64,000 bases of DNA from Hyphomicrobiales bacterium (GTDB taxonomy: Bacteria; Pseudomonadota; Alphaproteobacteria; Rhizobiales; Rhizobiaceae), in assembly GCA_900466875.1 (NCBI GenBank), contig UBNQ01000036.1, forward strand, positions 1 through 64,000, read 5' to 3'. The translations under genes and the position numbers were made by a program. Of this stretch, positions 45,616 to 53,896 are shown piece after piece. Below the pieces are notes generated by a model. That model saw only the letters and a list, made by a program, of their open reading frames with translations. It ran no database searches and was not told where the DNA came from. The number at the start of each line of letters is the position of its first letter. Positions within the stretch are counted from its first letter, which is position 1.

Positions 45616-47697
45616 ATGAAGCGTAGGTGGAAATTCTCGATCGGTGTGGGTGCCTGCCTCCTCTTGGCTGCGGTTGTTTCTGTTGGTCTCGAATGGGCCG
45701 ATCGCGCCTATCCGCCGCCGCTCGAAAATGCCACGCGCGTCTCGCGCGAAGTGCTTGATGCCGATGGTGAACTGCTCCGCGCCTTTGCCACGCCGCAAGG
45801 TCGCTGGCGGTTGAAAACTTCGGTTGAGGATATCGATCCGCGTTTTCTCGCAATGCTGATCGGTTACGAAGACCGGCGTTTCTACGAGCATGGCGGCATC
45901 GATCCGTTCGCGATCGGCCGCGCGGCGTTCCAGCTTCTGACCAATGGCCGGATCGTCTCCGGCGCTTCGACCTTGTCGATGCAGGTGGCGAGGTTGATCG
46001 AGCCGCGAGAAATGCGGTCATTTTCGGCAAAGCTCCTGCAGCTTGCCCGCGCCATCCAGATCGAGCGCCGTCTCGACAAGAAGGCGATCCTCGAACTCTA
46101 TCTCACCCATGCGCCCTATGGCGGCAATCTGGAGGGAGTGCGGGCCGCGAGCCTTGCCTGGTTCGGCAAGGAGCCGAAGCGGCTAACGGTGGCCGAGGCT
46201 GCACTTCTGGTCGCGCTGCCGCAATCGCCTGAAACCCGCCGGCCGGATCGCCATCCGAAAGAGGCGCTTGCCGCACGTGAACGGGTGCTGACGCGTCCCG
46301 CCGTGGCGGAGATGACAGGTGAGGGCGAGGCTGAGAGGGCTTCCCATGATGCAATGCCACGGCAAAGGCTGCAGTTGCCGGCCTATGCCGCGCATCTGGC
46401 CGAAGCCGCCATCCGCAAACAGCCGGGGGCAGAAGAATATCGCACGACCTTGAAGCGGGGCATCCAGAAGGAACTGGAGGAGGTGGCACGCGAAGCCTCC
46501 TCCAAGCTCGCCCCAAAAGTATCGCTTGCGATGGTGATGGCGGACGTGACGACCGGCGAGATTGTAGCTGAAGTGGGTTCGGCGGATTATTTCGATGCAG
46601 GGCGTTCCGGCTGGATCGACATGACACGCGTATTGCGCTCGCCGGGCTCGACGCTGAAGCCGTTCATCTATGGTCTTGCCTTCGAGCAGGGGCTGGTTTC
46701 CCAGGAAACCATGATCGAAGACCGGCCGGCGGATTTCTTCGGTTACCGGCCGAAGAATTTCGACATGACCTATCAGGGCGACGTGACGGTGCGGCAGGCG
46801 CTGCAATTGTCGCTCAACGTGCCGGCGGTGAGGTTGCTCGACGCCGTTGGGCCGTCGCGGCTGATGATCCGGTTTCGCCGTTCCGACGTGCGGCCCGTCC
46901 TGCCGGCAAACGAGGCACCGGGGCTGGCGATTGGGCTTGGCGGCGTCGGCATCACGTTGAAGGATCTGGTGCAGTCCTACGCAGCGCTTGCCAATGGCGG
47001 CCAGCCGGTCCGGGTCGGCAACGGCATCGATGAGAGGCCGGGCCTGCTCGACAACGAGCCGATGCTGGAACGTCAGGCTATCTGGAATGTCACGGACGTG
47101 CTTTCCGATGTGTTGCCGCCCACGGGCAGCCGAAAACTCGGCATCGCTTACAAGACAGGTACGAGTTACGGTTATCGAGATGCCTGGTCGATCGGTTATG
47201 ACGGGCGTTATGTGCTGGGCGTGTGGGTCGGGCGGCCGGATAATGGCGCGGTGCCGGGAATTGCCGGATATCAGACGGCCGCACCGATCCTGTTCGACGC
47301 CTTTTCGCGTTCCGGCGTTCCGTTCACGCCGCATCCCTCTCCGCCGCCCGGTGCCTTACGATTGGCGCAGTCGGACCTGCCGATCGGCCAGCGGCGGTTC
47401 GCCGTGACCGCAAGCGGGCTTGTCCGGTCGTCCTCGCGCGAGACAGCGCCGCAGATCGTCTATCCGCCGGAAGGCGCGAAGGTGGATCTCGGCGCCTTGT
47501 CGGGAGAGATCTCGCCGCTGGTTCTAAAACTGCAGGGCGGCCGTCCGCCTTTCCGCTGGCTGGCCAACGGCCGGCCGCTCGACGCCCTCTCCCGCCGCCG
47601 AACGAACGAATGGGTGCCGGAAGGGGCGGGGTTTTCGACGCTGACGGTGATCGACAGTGTGGGCAGGGCAGCGACGGTGAGGGTATTTGTGGAGTGA
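45616..47697 (+). CDS. pbpC: Penicillin-binding protein 1C
   Basis: A 693-aa class A penicillin-binding protein anchored by one N-terminal helix (about 7-27). The glycosyltransferase domain has catalytic Glu85 in YEDRRFYEHGG and later GASTLSMQVARL. The transpeptidase domain has Ser345 in SPGSTLKPFIYG, the SLN triad at 399-401 and KTGTSYGY from Lys513. The last ~90 residues form the PbpC-specific C-terminal domain. It polymerises and cross-links peptidoglycan in the periplasm. The link with the alpha-2-macroglobulin gene upstream is widespread and suggests wall repair after attack. It starts about 300 bases downstream, separated by the repeat element. Confidence 0.92.
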   Translation: MKRRWKFSIGVGACLLLAAVVSVGLEWADRAYPPPLENATRVSREVLDADGELLRAFATPQGRWRLKTSVEDIDPRFLAMLIGYEDRRFYEHGGIDPFAIGRAAFQLLTNGRIVSGASTLSMQVARLIEPREMRSFSAKLLQLARAIQIERRLDKKAILELYLTHAPYGGNLEGVRAASLAWFGKEPKRLTVAEAALLVALPQSPETRRPDRHPKEALAARERVLTRPAVAEMTGEGEAERASHDAMPRQRLQLPAYAAHLAEAAIRKQPGAEEYRTTLKRGIQKELEEVAREASSKLAPKVSLAMVMADVTTGEIVAEVGSADYFDAGRSGWIDMTRVLRSPGSTLKPFIYGLAFEQGLVSQETMIEDRPADFFGYRPKNFDMTYQGDVTVRQALQLSLNVPAVRLLDAVGPSRLMIRFRRSDVRPVLPANEAPGLAIGLGGVGITLKDLVQSYAALANGGQPVRVGNGIDERPGLLDNEPMLERQAIWNVTDVLSDVLPPTGSRKLGIAYKTGTSYGYRDAWSIGYDGRYVLGVWVGRPDNGAVPGIAGYQTAAPILFDAFSRSGVPFTPHPSPPPGALRLAQSDLPIGQRRFAVTASGLVRSSSRETAPQIVYPPEGAKVDLGALSGEISPLVLKLQGGRPPFRWLANGRPLDALSRRRTNEWVPEGAGFSTLTVIDSVGRAATVRVFVE

Positions 47698-47810
47698 GGA
47701 GCGGTTCGGCGAAGCCGAAGCAATCGATCCAGTGGTCCGATCGCAGCGACGAAGGCCCAGAGCGAAAGTGAAGGGCAGGGGGGCTGCAAAGGTATGGCGC
47801 TCGTGGCTTG

Positions 47811-47944
47811 CCCCTCATCCGCCCTGCCGGGCACCTTCTCCCCGTTTTGACGGGGAGAAGGAGACTCGTGGCGCCATTGCCGTTCCCCCTCGCCCCGTTT
47901 ACGGGGAGAGGGTGCGCCGAGCGGAGCGGAGGCGGGGTGAGGGG
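47811..47944. repeat. ~134-bp intergenic palindromic element, copy right of pbpC
   Basis: The second copy of the CCCCTCA...TGAGGGG element, with two internal stems (CTTCTCCCCG-TTTTGA-CGGGGAGAAG and CGCCCCGTTTACGGGG-type). Both copies are preceded by a similar GGCTTG. This copy lies between pbpC and the end of the convergent dppF gene, and the hairpins may help end transcription there. Confidence 0.75.
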
Positions 47945-47962
47945 CTTTTGCGGTGACCTGCC

Positions 47963-48817
47963 TCAGGCCGCCGAAGCAGCCTTCTTCTTCGCGATCCGCG
48001 CCCGTATCGAGTCCACATCGGCCTTCGGCGTCGCCTTGAACAGCGTCTGCGTATATTCGTGCTTCGGGGCGGAAAATACCTCGTCGCGCGTGCCGTATTC
48101 GACCGCCTCGCCAAAATACATCACCATCACCTCGTCGGCGATGTAGCGAACCACGGACAGGTCGTGGCTGATGAAGACGTAGGTGAGGTTGAACTCGTCC
48201 TGCAGGTCGGCGAGCAGGTTCAGAACCTGGGCCTGGACCGACAGGTCGAGCGCCGAGACCGGCTCGTCGAGAACGAGCAGCTTCGGGTTCATCATAAGCG
48301 CGCGGGCAATGGCGATACGCTGGCGCTGGCCGCCGGAGAACATGTGCGGATAACGGTTGTAGTGTTCCGGGCCGAGGCCGACCTTGATCAGCATCTCGAT
48401 GGCGCGGTCACGGCGATCGTTGGCCGTCATGTCGGTGTTGATCGCCAGTGGTTCGCCGAGCACGTCGCCGATTTTTTGACGCGGGTTCAGGGAGCCGTAG
48501 GGGTTCTGGAAGACGATCTGTACCTTCTGGCGCATTTCGGCCGTCAGGTGTCCCGGGCGGGTGTCCATCTTCTGGCCGTCGATGATCAGATCACCGGCCG
48601 TCGGCTCGTCGATGAAGGTGATCATGCGGGCGAGCGTGGACTTGCCGCAGCCGCTCTCGCCGACGATCGCCAGTGTCTTGCCGCGTTCCAGCGTGAAGGA
48701 AACGCCCTTCACCGCATGAACGGTCTTCTTCGGCTTCATGAAGCCGCCGGGCAGTTCGTAATCGCGCTTGATGTTGCGGACTTCAAGCATGGTGTCGTTG
48801 GTTTTGATGTCGCTCAT
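47963..48817 (-). CDS. dppF: Peptide ABC transporter ATP-binding protein DppF
   Basis: A 284-aa ATPase of the oligo/dipeptide importer family. Walker A GESGCGKST, the Q-loop VQIVFQNPYGSLNPR, signature FSGGQRQRIAIARAL and Walker B LLVLDEPVSALD are intact. The C-terminal oligopeptide-transporter extension contains EVFSAPKHEYTQTLFKATP. It forms the ATPase heterodimer with DppD, whose gene it overlaps by 4 bp. It is the last gene of the dppABCDF operon. Confidence 0.9.
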   Translation of the reverse strand: MSDIKTNDTMLEVRNIKRDYELPGGFMKPKKTVHAVKGVSFTLERGKTLAIVGESGCGKSTLARMITFIDEPTAGDLIIDGQKMDTRPGHLTAEMRQKVQIVFQNPYGSLNPRQKIGDVLGEPLAINTDMTANDRRDRAIEMLIKVGLGPEHYNRYPHMFSGGQRQRIAIARALMMNPKLLVLDEPVSALDLSVQAQVLNLLADLQDEFNLTYVFISHDLSVVRYIADEVMVMYFGEAVEYGTRDEVFSAPKHEYTQTLFKATPKADVDSIRARIAKKKAASAA

Positions 48818-49686
48818 GCGCTTGCTCCCTCGGTGCCTGCGGACGGTGCAGGTTCCGGATTGCCCTGGAAGAAGTCGGAAACGGTAGTCAGCCGGTCGCC
48901 GGTGGCGTTTTCCGGCAGGGCTGCCAGCAGCGCCTTGGTGTAGTTGCTCTTCGGGTTCTCAAAGAGGGAAAGCACGTCGGCTTCCTCCATCTTGCGGCCC
49001 TTGTACTGCACGACGACGCGGTCGGCGGTCTCTGCCACGACACCCATATCATGGGTGATCATGATCAGGCCCATGCCGGTACGGGCCTGCAGGTCCATGA
49101 TCAGATCGAGGATCTGCTTCTGGATGGTCACGTCGAGGGCCGTCGTCGGCTCGTCGGCGATCAGCAGTTTCGGGTCGCAGGCGATCGCAATCGCGATCAT
49201 CACGCGCTGGCACTGGCCACCCGACATCTGATGCGGATAGGCGTTGAGGCGCTCTTCCGGGTTGGGCAGGCCGACCAGCCTGAACAGTTCGATGGCGCGG
49301 GCGCGGCGGGCCTTTTTGTCGAGGCCGAGATGGATGCGCAGCACTTCCTCGATCTGGAAGCCGACGGTAAAGCATGGGTTGAGGCTGGCGACCGGCTCCT
49401 GGAAGATCATGGCGATATCCTTGCCGATCAGCTTGCGGCGTTCGGAGCCACTTAAGCTCTGGATATCCTTGCCTTCGAACAGCATACGGTCGGCGGTGAT
49501 CTTAGCCGTATCCGGCAGAAGACCCATCACGGCCAGCATGGAGACCGACTTGCCGGAGCCGGATTCCCCGACGATGGCAAGCACTTCGGCCTTGTCGACG
49601 GAAACCGAGACGCCATCGACGGCGCGGAACCAGCCGGTCGAGGTTTCGAATTCGACGGTGAGATTGTCGATTTGCAGGAGCGACAT
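48814..49686 (-). CDS. dppD: Peptide ABC transporter ATP-binding protein DppD
   Basis: A 290-aa ATPase partner of DppF. It has Walker A GESGSGKSVSM, MIFQEPVASLNPCF, the signature MSGGQCQRVMIAIAIACDP and Walker B LLIADEPTTALD. The C-terminal part lacks the cysteine cluster seen in some DppD proteins. It begins 2 bases after dppC and overlaps dppF by 4. Confidence 0.9.
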   Translation of the reverse strand: MSLLQIDNLTVEFETSTGWFRAVDGVSVSVDKAEVLAIVGESGSGKSVSMLAVMGLLPDTAKITADRMLFEGKDIQSLSGSERRKLIGKDIAMIFQEPVASLNPCFTVGFQIEEVLRIHLGLDKKARRARAIELFRLVGLPNPEERLNAYPHQMSGGQCQRVMIAIAIACDPKLLIADEPTTALDVTIQKQILDLIMDLQARTGMGLIMITHDMGVVAETADRVVVQYKGRKMEEADVLSLFENPKSNYTKALLAALPENATGDRLTTVSDFFQGNPEPAPSAGTEGASA

Positions 49687-49688
49687 GA

Positions 49689-50609
49689 TCAGGACCTCTT
49701 CAGCTTCGGATCAAGCGCATCGCGCAGGCCGTCGCCCATCAGGTTGATGGCAAGAACGGTGATGAGGATTGCAAGGCCCGGGAAGGTCACGACCCACCAG
49801 GCGCGCAGGATGAATTCGCGGGCTTCGGCCAGCATCGTGCCCCATTCAGGAGACGGCGGCTGCACGCCCATGCCGAGGAAGCCGAGAGCGGCCAGATCGA
49901 GAATGGCGTTGGAGAACGACATCGTCGCCTGAACGATCAACGGTGCGGTACAGTTCGGCAGGATGGTGCGGAACATCAGGCGCAGTGGGCTGGCGCCGGC
50001 GATGCGGGCAGCCGTCACATAGTCGCGCGACTTTTCGGCCATCACGGCGGCACGGGTCAGGCGCACGAAATGCGGCTGCAACGTCACGGCGATGGCGATC
50101 ATCGCGCTGTTGAGGCCGGCACCGAGAATGGTGACGAGCACGAGGGCCAGCAGCAGCGACGGGATGGCCAAAATCATGTCCATCAGGCGCATGATCACGG
50201 TATCGACCCAACCGCGATAATAACCGGCAATCACGCCGACGACGATGCCGGCCACCAGCGACAGCGTGGTGACGACAAGGCCGACGAACAGCGAATACTG
50301 GGCGCCGTAGATCAGACGCGAAAGAATGTCGCGACCGATCGGATCGGTGCCGAGGACATAGGTCCAGCTACCGCCCGCGACCCATGCCGGCGGCTTCAGC
50401 ACGGCATCGCGATACTGTTCGAACGGCGAATGCGGCGCAAGAACCGAAGCGAAGACCGCAACGAAAACCAGCGCGACGAAAACGTAGAGGCCGATGACGG
50501 CACCGCGATTTTCGGAAAAATAGAACCAGAACTCCTTGAGCATCTGGCGGCGCATCTGGGCGGTGGAGACGGGCTCCGCAGCCTTCTGTATAATGGTGGC
50601 GTCGGCCAT
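49689..50609 (-). CDS. dppC: Peptide ABC transporter permease DppC
   Basis: A 306-aa inner-membrane permease with an N-terminal cytoplasmic leader and six helices. The family features LGTDPIGRDILSRLIYGAQY and the EAA-like loop ARIAGASPLRLMFRTILPN are present, then the C-terminal FLGMGVQPPSPEWG-type segment. It pairs with DppB to form the peptide channel. It starts 16 bases after dppB. Confidence 0.9.
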   Translation of the reverse strand: MADATIIQKAAEPVSTAQMRRQMLKEFWFYFSENRGAVIGLYVFVALVFVAVFASVLAPHSPFEQYRDAVLKPPAWVAGGSWTYVLGTDPIGRDILSRLIYGAQYSLFVGLVVTTLSLVAGIVVGVIAGYYRGWVDTVIMRLMDMILAIPSLLLALVLVTILGAGLNSAMIAIAVTLQPHFVRLTRAAVMAEKSRDYVTAARIAGASPLRLMFRTILPNCTAPLIVQATMSFSNAILDLAALGFLGMGVQPPSPEWGTMLAEAREFILRAWWVVTFPGLAILITVLAINLMGDGLRDALDPKLKRS

Positions 50610-50625
50610 GGGATTTTGCTCCTTC

Positions 50626-51630
50626 TTAGTGGCGAATGCGCGGATTGAGGAGACCGTAGAGAAGGTCGACGATCAGGTTGACGGTCATGATGATCGCAGC
50701 GATCAGCAGCAGGCCTCCCTGGATGACGGCATAGTCGCGACGGAAGACGCTATCGAGGATCCACTTGCCGATGCCCGGCCAGGAAAAGATCGTCTCGGTC
50801 AGAATGGCGCCGGCCAGCATGACGCCGACCTGCAGACCGACCGTGGTGACGACCGGAATCATGGCATTGCGCAGCGCATGCACGCCGATGACGCGGAACG
50901 GCGACAGGCCTTTTGCGCGGGCGGTGCGGACGTAGTCTTCGGACAGAACTTCCAGCATGGCAGACCGCGTCTGGCGGGCGATGACGGCCAGCGGAATGGT
51001 GGAGAGCACGATCGACGGCAGCGCCAGATGGCTGAGCGCCGAGGCAAACGCGCCCTTCTGGCCGGAGATCAGGCTGTCGATCAGCATGAAGCCGGTCACC
51101 TGCGGGAAATAGAACATAAGCGAGATGCGGCCGGTGACCGGGAACCACTGCAGCATGCCGGAGAACAGGATGATCAGCAGCAGGCCCCACCAGAAGATCG
51201 GCATGGAATAGCCGACCAGCGCGATGCCCATCAGGCCCTGGTCGAAGATCGACCCGCGCTTGACGGCAGCAATGATGCCGGCAGGAATGCCCAGCGCAAC
51301 GGCGATGATGATGGCGCAGAAGGACAGCTCGACCGTCGCCGGAAACAGCGTCAGGAACTGGTCCAGAACCGGCTTCTTGGAAACGATCGAGGTGCCAAAA
51401 TCACCGGTCAGAACGCCGCCGAGATAATCGAAGTACTGGATGACCATCGGCCGATCCATGCCCAGCTGCGCGGAAATCTGCGCGTGGCGCTCCGGCGACA
51501 TGACGCGTTCGCCAGAAAGAAGCGCGACCGGATCGCCCGGCAGAAGGCGGATGAACGAGAACGCGATGATGGAGACCCCGATGAACGTCGGGATCAGGAC
51601 GGCGAGGCGCCGCAGAAGGAAGCCAAACAT
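50626..51630 (-). CDS. dppB: Peptide ABC transporter permease DppB
   Basis: A 334-aa permease beginning MFGFLLRRLAVLIPTFIGVS, the usual DppB/OppB start. It has the ATPase-coupling loop VRTARAKGLSPFRVIGVHAL followed by RNAMIPVVTTVGLQVGVMLAG. It forms the other half of the membrane channel. It lies about 160 bases after dppA, with a hairpin in the gap. Confidence 0.9.
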   Translation of the reverse strand: MFGFLLRRLAVLIPTFIGVSIIAFSFIRLLPGDPVALLSGERVMSPERHAQISAQLGMDRPMVIQYFDYLGGVLTGDFGTSIVSKKPVLDQFLTLFPATVELSFCAIIIAVALGIPAGIIAAVKRGSIFDQGLMGIALVGYSMPIFWWGLLLIILFSGMLQWFPVTGRISLMFYFPQVTGFMLIDSLISGQKGAFASALSHLALPSIVLSTIPLAVIARQTRSAMLEVLSEDYVRTARAKGLSPFRVIGVHALRNAMIPVVTTVGLQVGVMLAGAILTETIFSWPGIGKWILDSVFRRDYAVIQGGLLLIAAIIMTVNLIVDLLYGLLNPRIRH

Positions 51631-51731
51631 TTTAAGCCTTTGCGGAAAAGGGTCCGTCCGGGTTCATGGCTTTTGTCAAGCCGCAGACCCGGTCATATCG
51701 GCGTCACCGCCATATTTTTAGGCATCTCATA

Positions 51732-51768
51732 AGAAAATGCCGCGGGAAACGCAACGCGTCCCGCGGCA
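51732..51768 (-). terminator. Intercistronic hairpin between dppA and dppB
   Basis: A 10-bp perfect stem (TGCCGCGGGA with TCCCGCGGCA), an 11-base loop and, on the minus strand, a TTTTCT tail. It lies directly after dppA within the operon and probably ends part of the transcription, leaving the binding protein more abundant than the membrane parts. Confidence 0.75.
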
Positions 51769-51789
51769 AAAAGTTGTCAGAATGCCAGA

Positions 51790-53388
51790 TTACTCGGCGA
51801 TATCGACAGCTTCGAAGGTGAAATCACCGAGCGGGCTCTGGGTGAAGCCGGTCACGCCCTTGGCCATCGGAACGACGGCGAGGGAGTGGTCGATGGTTGC
51901 CCAGGGAGCATCCTTCTTGAAGATGACCTGTGCCTGCTCATACAGCTTCGTGCGCTCTTCCTGGTCGGAGGTCGACTTGGCCTTCTTCACAAGCGCGTCG
52001 AATTCCTGGTTGCACCACTGCGCGCGGTTGTTGCCGCCGACGGCATCGCAGCCGAGCAGGGTGTCGAGGAAGTTGTCCGGGTCGCCGTTGTCGCCGGTCC
52101 AGCCCATGATGGCAGCGCCGTCACGGTTCTTGTCCTTCGAACGCGACAGGTATTCTGCCCATTCGTAGGAAACGATCTCGACCTTGACGCCGATCTTGGC
52201 AAAGTCGTCCTGGATGATTTCAGCGGCGCGACGTGCGTTCAGCATGTACGGACGCGAAACCGGCATCGCCCAGACCTTCATGGACAGGTCCTTGACGCCG
52301 GCGTCAGTCAGCATCTTCTTGGCGGCGTCGAGGTCGTACGTGTCGTCCTTGACGTCGTTATTGTAGGACCACATGGTCGGCGGGATCGGGTTGGTGGCCG
52401 GTGTTGCCATGCCCTGGAAGACGGCATCGACGATGGCCGGCTTGTTGATCGCCTTGTTGAGCGCGATACGGACTTCCGGCTTGTCGAACGGAGCCTGGGT
52501 GGTGTTGTAGGCGAGGTAGGCGATGTTGAGGCCTTCCTGCTCGAGAACCTGCAGGTTCTCGTCAGACTTCATGGCCTGCACGTCGGCAGCGTTCGGGTAA
52601 GGCATCAGGTGGCATTCGCCGGCCTTGAGCTTCTGATAACGAACGGCGGCGTCGGTGGTGATCGCGAAGACGAGATCGTCGATCTTCGGAGCGGTGCCCC
52701 AGAAATCGGCGTTCTTCTTGTAGCGGATGATGGCATCCTGCTGGTAGGCGACGAAGGAGAACGGGCCGGTGCCGACCGGGTTCTGGTTCAGCTGTTCCTT
52801 GGTGCCGGCCTTTTCGAGGCTGTCGGCGTATTCCTTGGACAGGATCGACGCGAACGGCATGGCAAGGTTGGCCAGGAACGGCGCTTCCGGACGGGTCAGC
52901 GTGACCTTGACCGTCAGGTCATCGACCTTTTCGATCGACTTGATCAGCTTGGGGAAACCCATGCCATCAGCATATTCCCAGGTGCCGCCGGTAACGTACT
53001 TGTTCCAGGCGTTCTTTTCGTCGATCTGACGACCGATGGAGAAGAGGACGTCGTCGGCATTGAGTTCACGCGTCGGCGTGAAGAATTCGGTCGTCTGGAA
53101 CTTCACGCCCTTGCGCAGCTTGAAGGTGTAGACGGTGCCGTCAGCGGAAATTTCCCAGCTCTCGGCCAGACCGGCTTCCGGCTGCGTCGTGCCCGGCTTG
53201 AATTCCAGCAGGCGGTTGTAGATCGGATGCGCCGATGCGTCGAAGGTCGTGCCGGCGGTGTAGAGACCCGGATCGAAACCTTCCGGCGAACCTTCGGAGC
53301 AGAAAACGAAGGTCTTGGCGCTGGCGGCGCCGGCAAAGAATGTTGCGGACAAAAGCGCTGCCGCTGCGAGAGTCAATGTACGTTTCAT
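51790..53388 (-). CDS. dppA: Periplasmic dipeptide-binding protein DppA
   Basis: A 532-aa family-5 solute-binding protein. The signal peptide (MKRTLTLAAAALLSATFFAG, cut after ASA-KT) leads into KTFVFCSEGSPEGFDPGLYT, the typical DppA mature start. Downstream are NPVGTGPFSFVAYQQDAIIR and MGWTGDNGDPDNFLDTLLGC. DppA relatives deliver dipeptides, and some deliver haem or delta-aminolevulinate, to the DppBCDF channel. The ATG has a GGGAGAC ribosome site. Divergent from it is an AbgB-like amidohydrolase, which may act on imported amide-linked compounds. Confidence 0.9.
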   Translation of the reverse strand: MKRTLTLAAAALLSATFFAGAASAKTFVFCSEGSPEGFDPGLYTAGTTFDASAHPIYNRLLEFKPGTTQPEAGLAESWEISADGTVYTFKLRKGVKFQTTEFFTPTRELNADDVLFSIGRQIDEKNAWNKYVTGGTWEYADGMGFPKLIKSIEKVDDLTVKVTLTRPEAPFLANLAMPFASILSKEYADSLEKAGTKEQLNQNPVGTGPFSFVAYQQDAIIRYKKNADFWGTAPKIDDLVFAITTDAAVRYQKLKAGECHLMPYPNAADVQAMKSDENLQVLEQEGLNIAYLAYNTTQAPFDKPEVRIALNKAINKPAIVDAVFQGMATPATNPIPPTMWSYNNDVKDDTYDLDAAKKMLTDAGVKDLSMKVWAMPVSRPYMLNARRAAEIIQDDFAKIGVKVEIVSYEWAEYLSRSKDKNRDGAAIMGWTGDNGDPDNFLDTLLGCDAVGGNNRAQWCNQEFDALVKKAKSTSDQEERTKLYEQAQVIFKKDAPWATIDHSLAVVPMAKGVTGFTQSPLGDFTFEAVDIAE

Positions 53389-53896
53389 CTAAAGTCTCCC
53401 TACCTGTGCCGGCTTTGCCAGCACGGTTGATTTCCCTAATTCATGATGCGTTTTGCCGCACCTTTTTGCCAGGTTCTGTGTTCGTCACCTCCTGACCGGC
53501 AAGCCAGAAACGATGCCGGTCGAAATCTAAGTCCCCATCTCCGGGTGAAACTGCATGATCATGCCAGTCGCCTATGCATCCGACCGTCCAAGGAATAATT
53601 TTCCATGTCGATCGAAAAATGCAGAACGCCATGCTTGGCCTTTGCCCATTCACTCCATATTTGTTTTGCGGTGAAGCAATACCCGCTCAGCGTGTCTGCC
53701 TCCCGTGGCGCGCGAGAATAGCGATTATCGATCAGTTGTCGAGACGGTAAGATTTAGCTTTCGATCACAACTGCGGTGTCTCTGCCCAATTGATGCGCAT
53801 AGCCTTAATTCTTTGCATTATGCGTTGCGCTGGCGGCGGAAAGGGGTAGGTATGCAGTCATTGCATTACATCTCCAAAAGGCAAGGCGGCTGTTTC
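53389..53896. other. Divergent intergenic region between dppA and the AbgB-like gene
   Basis: About 500 bases that should hold the promoters of both divergent genes. Open frames here are short and have unlikely composition. I could not define a promoter pair or operator with confidence. A stretch of in-frame sequence before the AbgB-like start makes that start uncertain, with an alternative ATG at 53852. Confidence 0.45.

Noticed and set aside
53441..53653. Short minus-strand frame upstream of dppA
   Set aside because: It has no recognisable domain or ribosome site and sits in the expected promoter region of the divergent genes.
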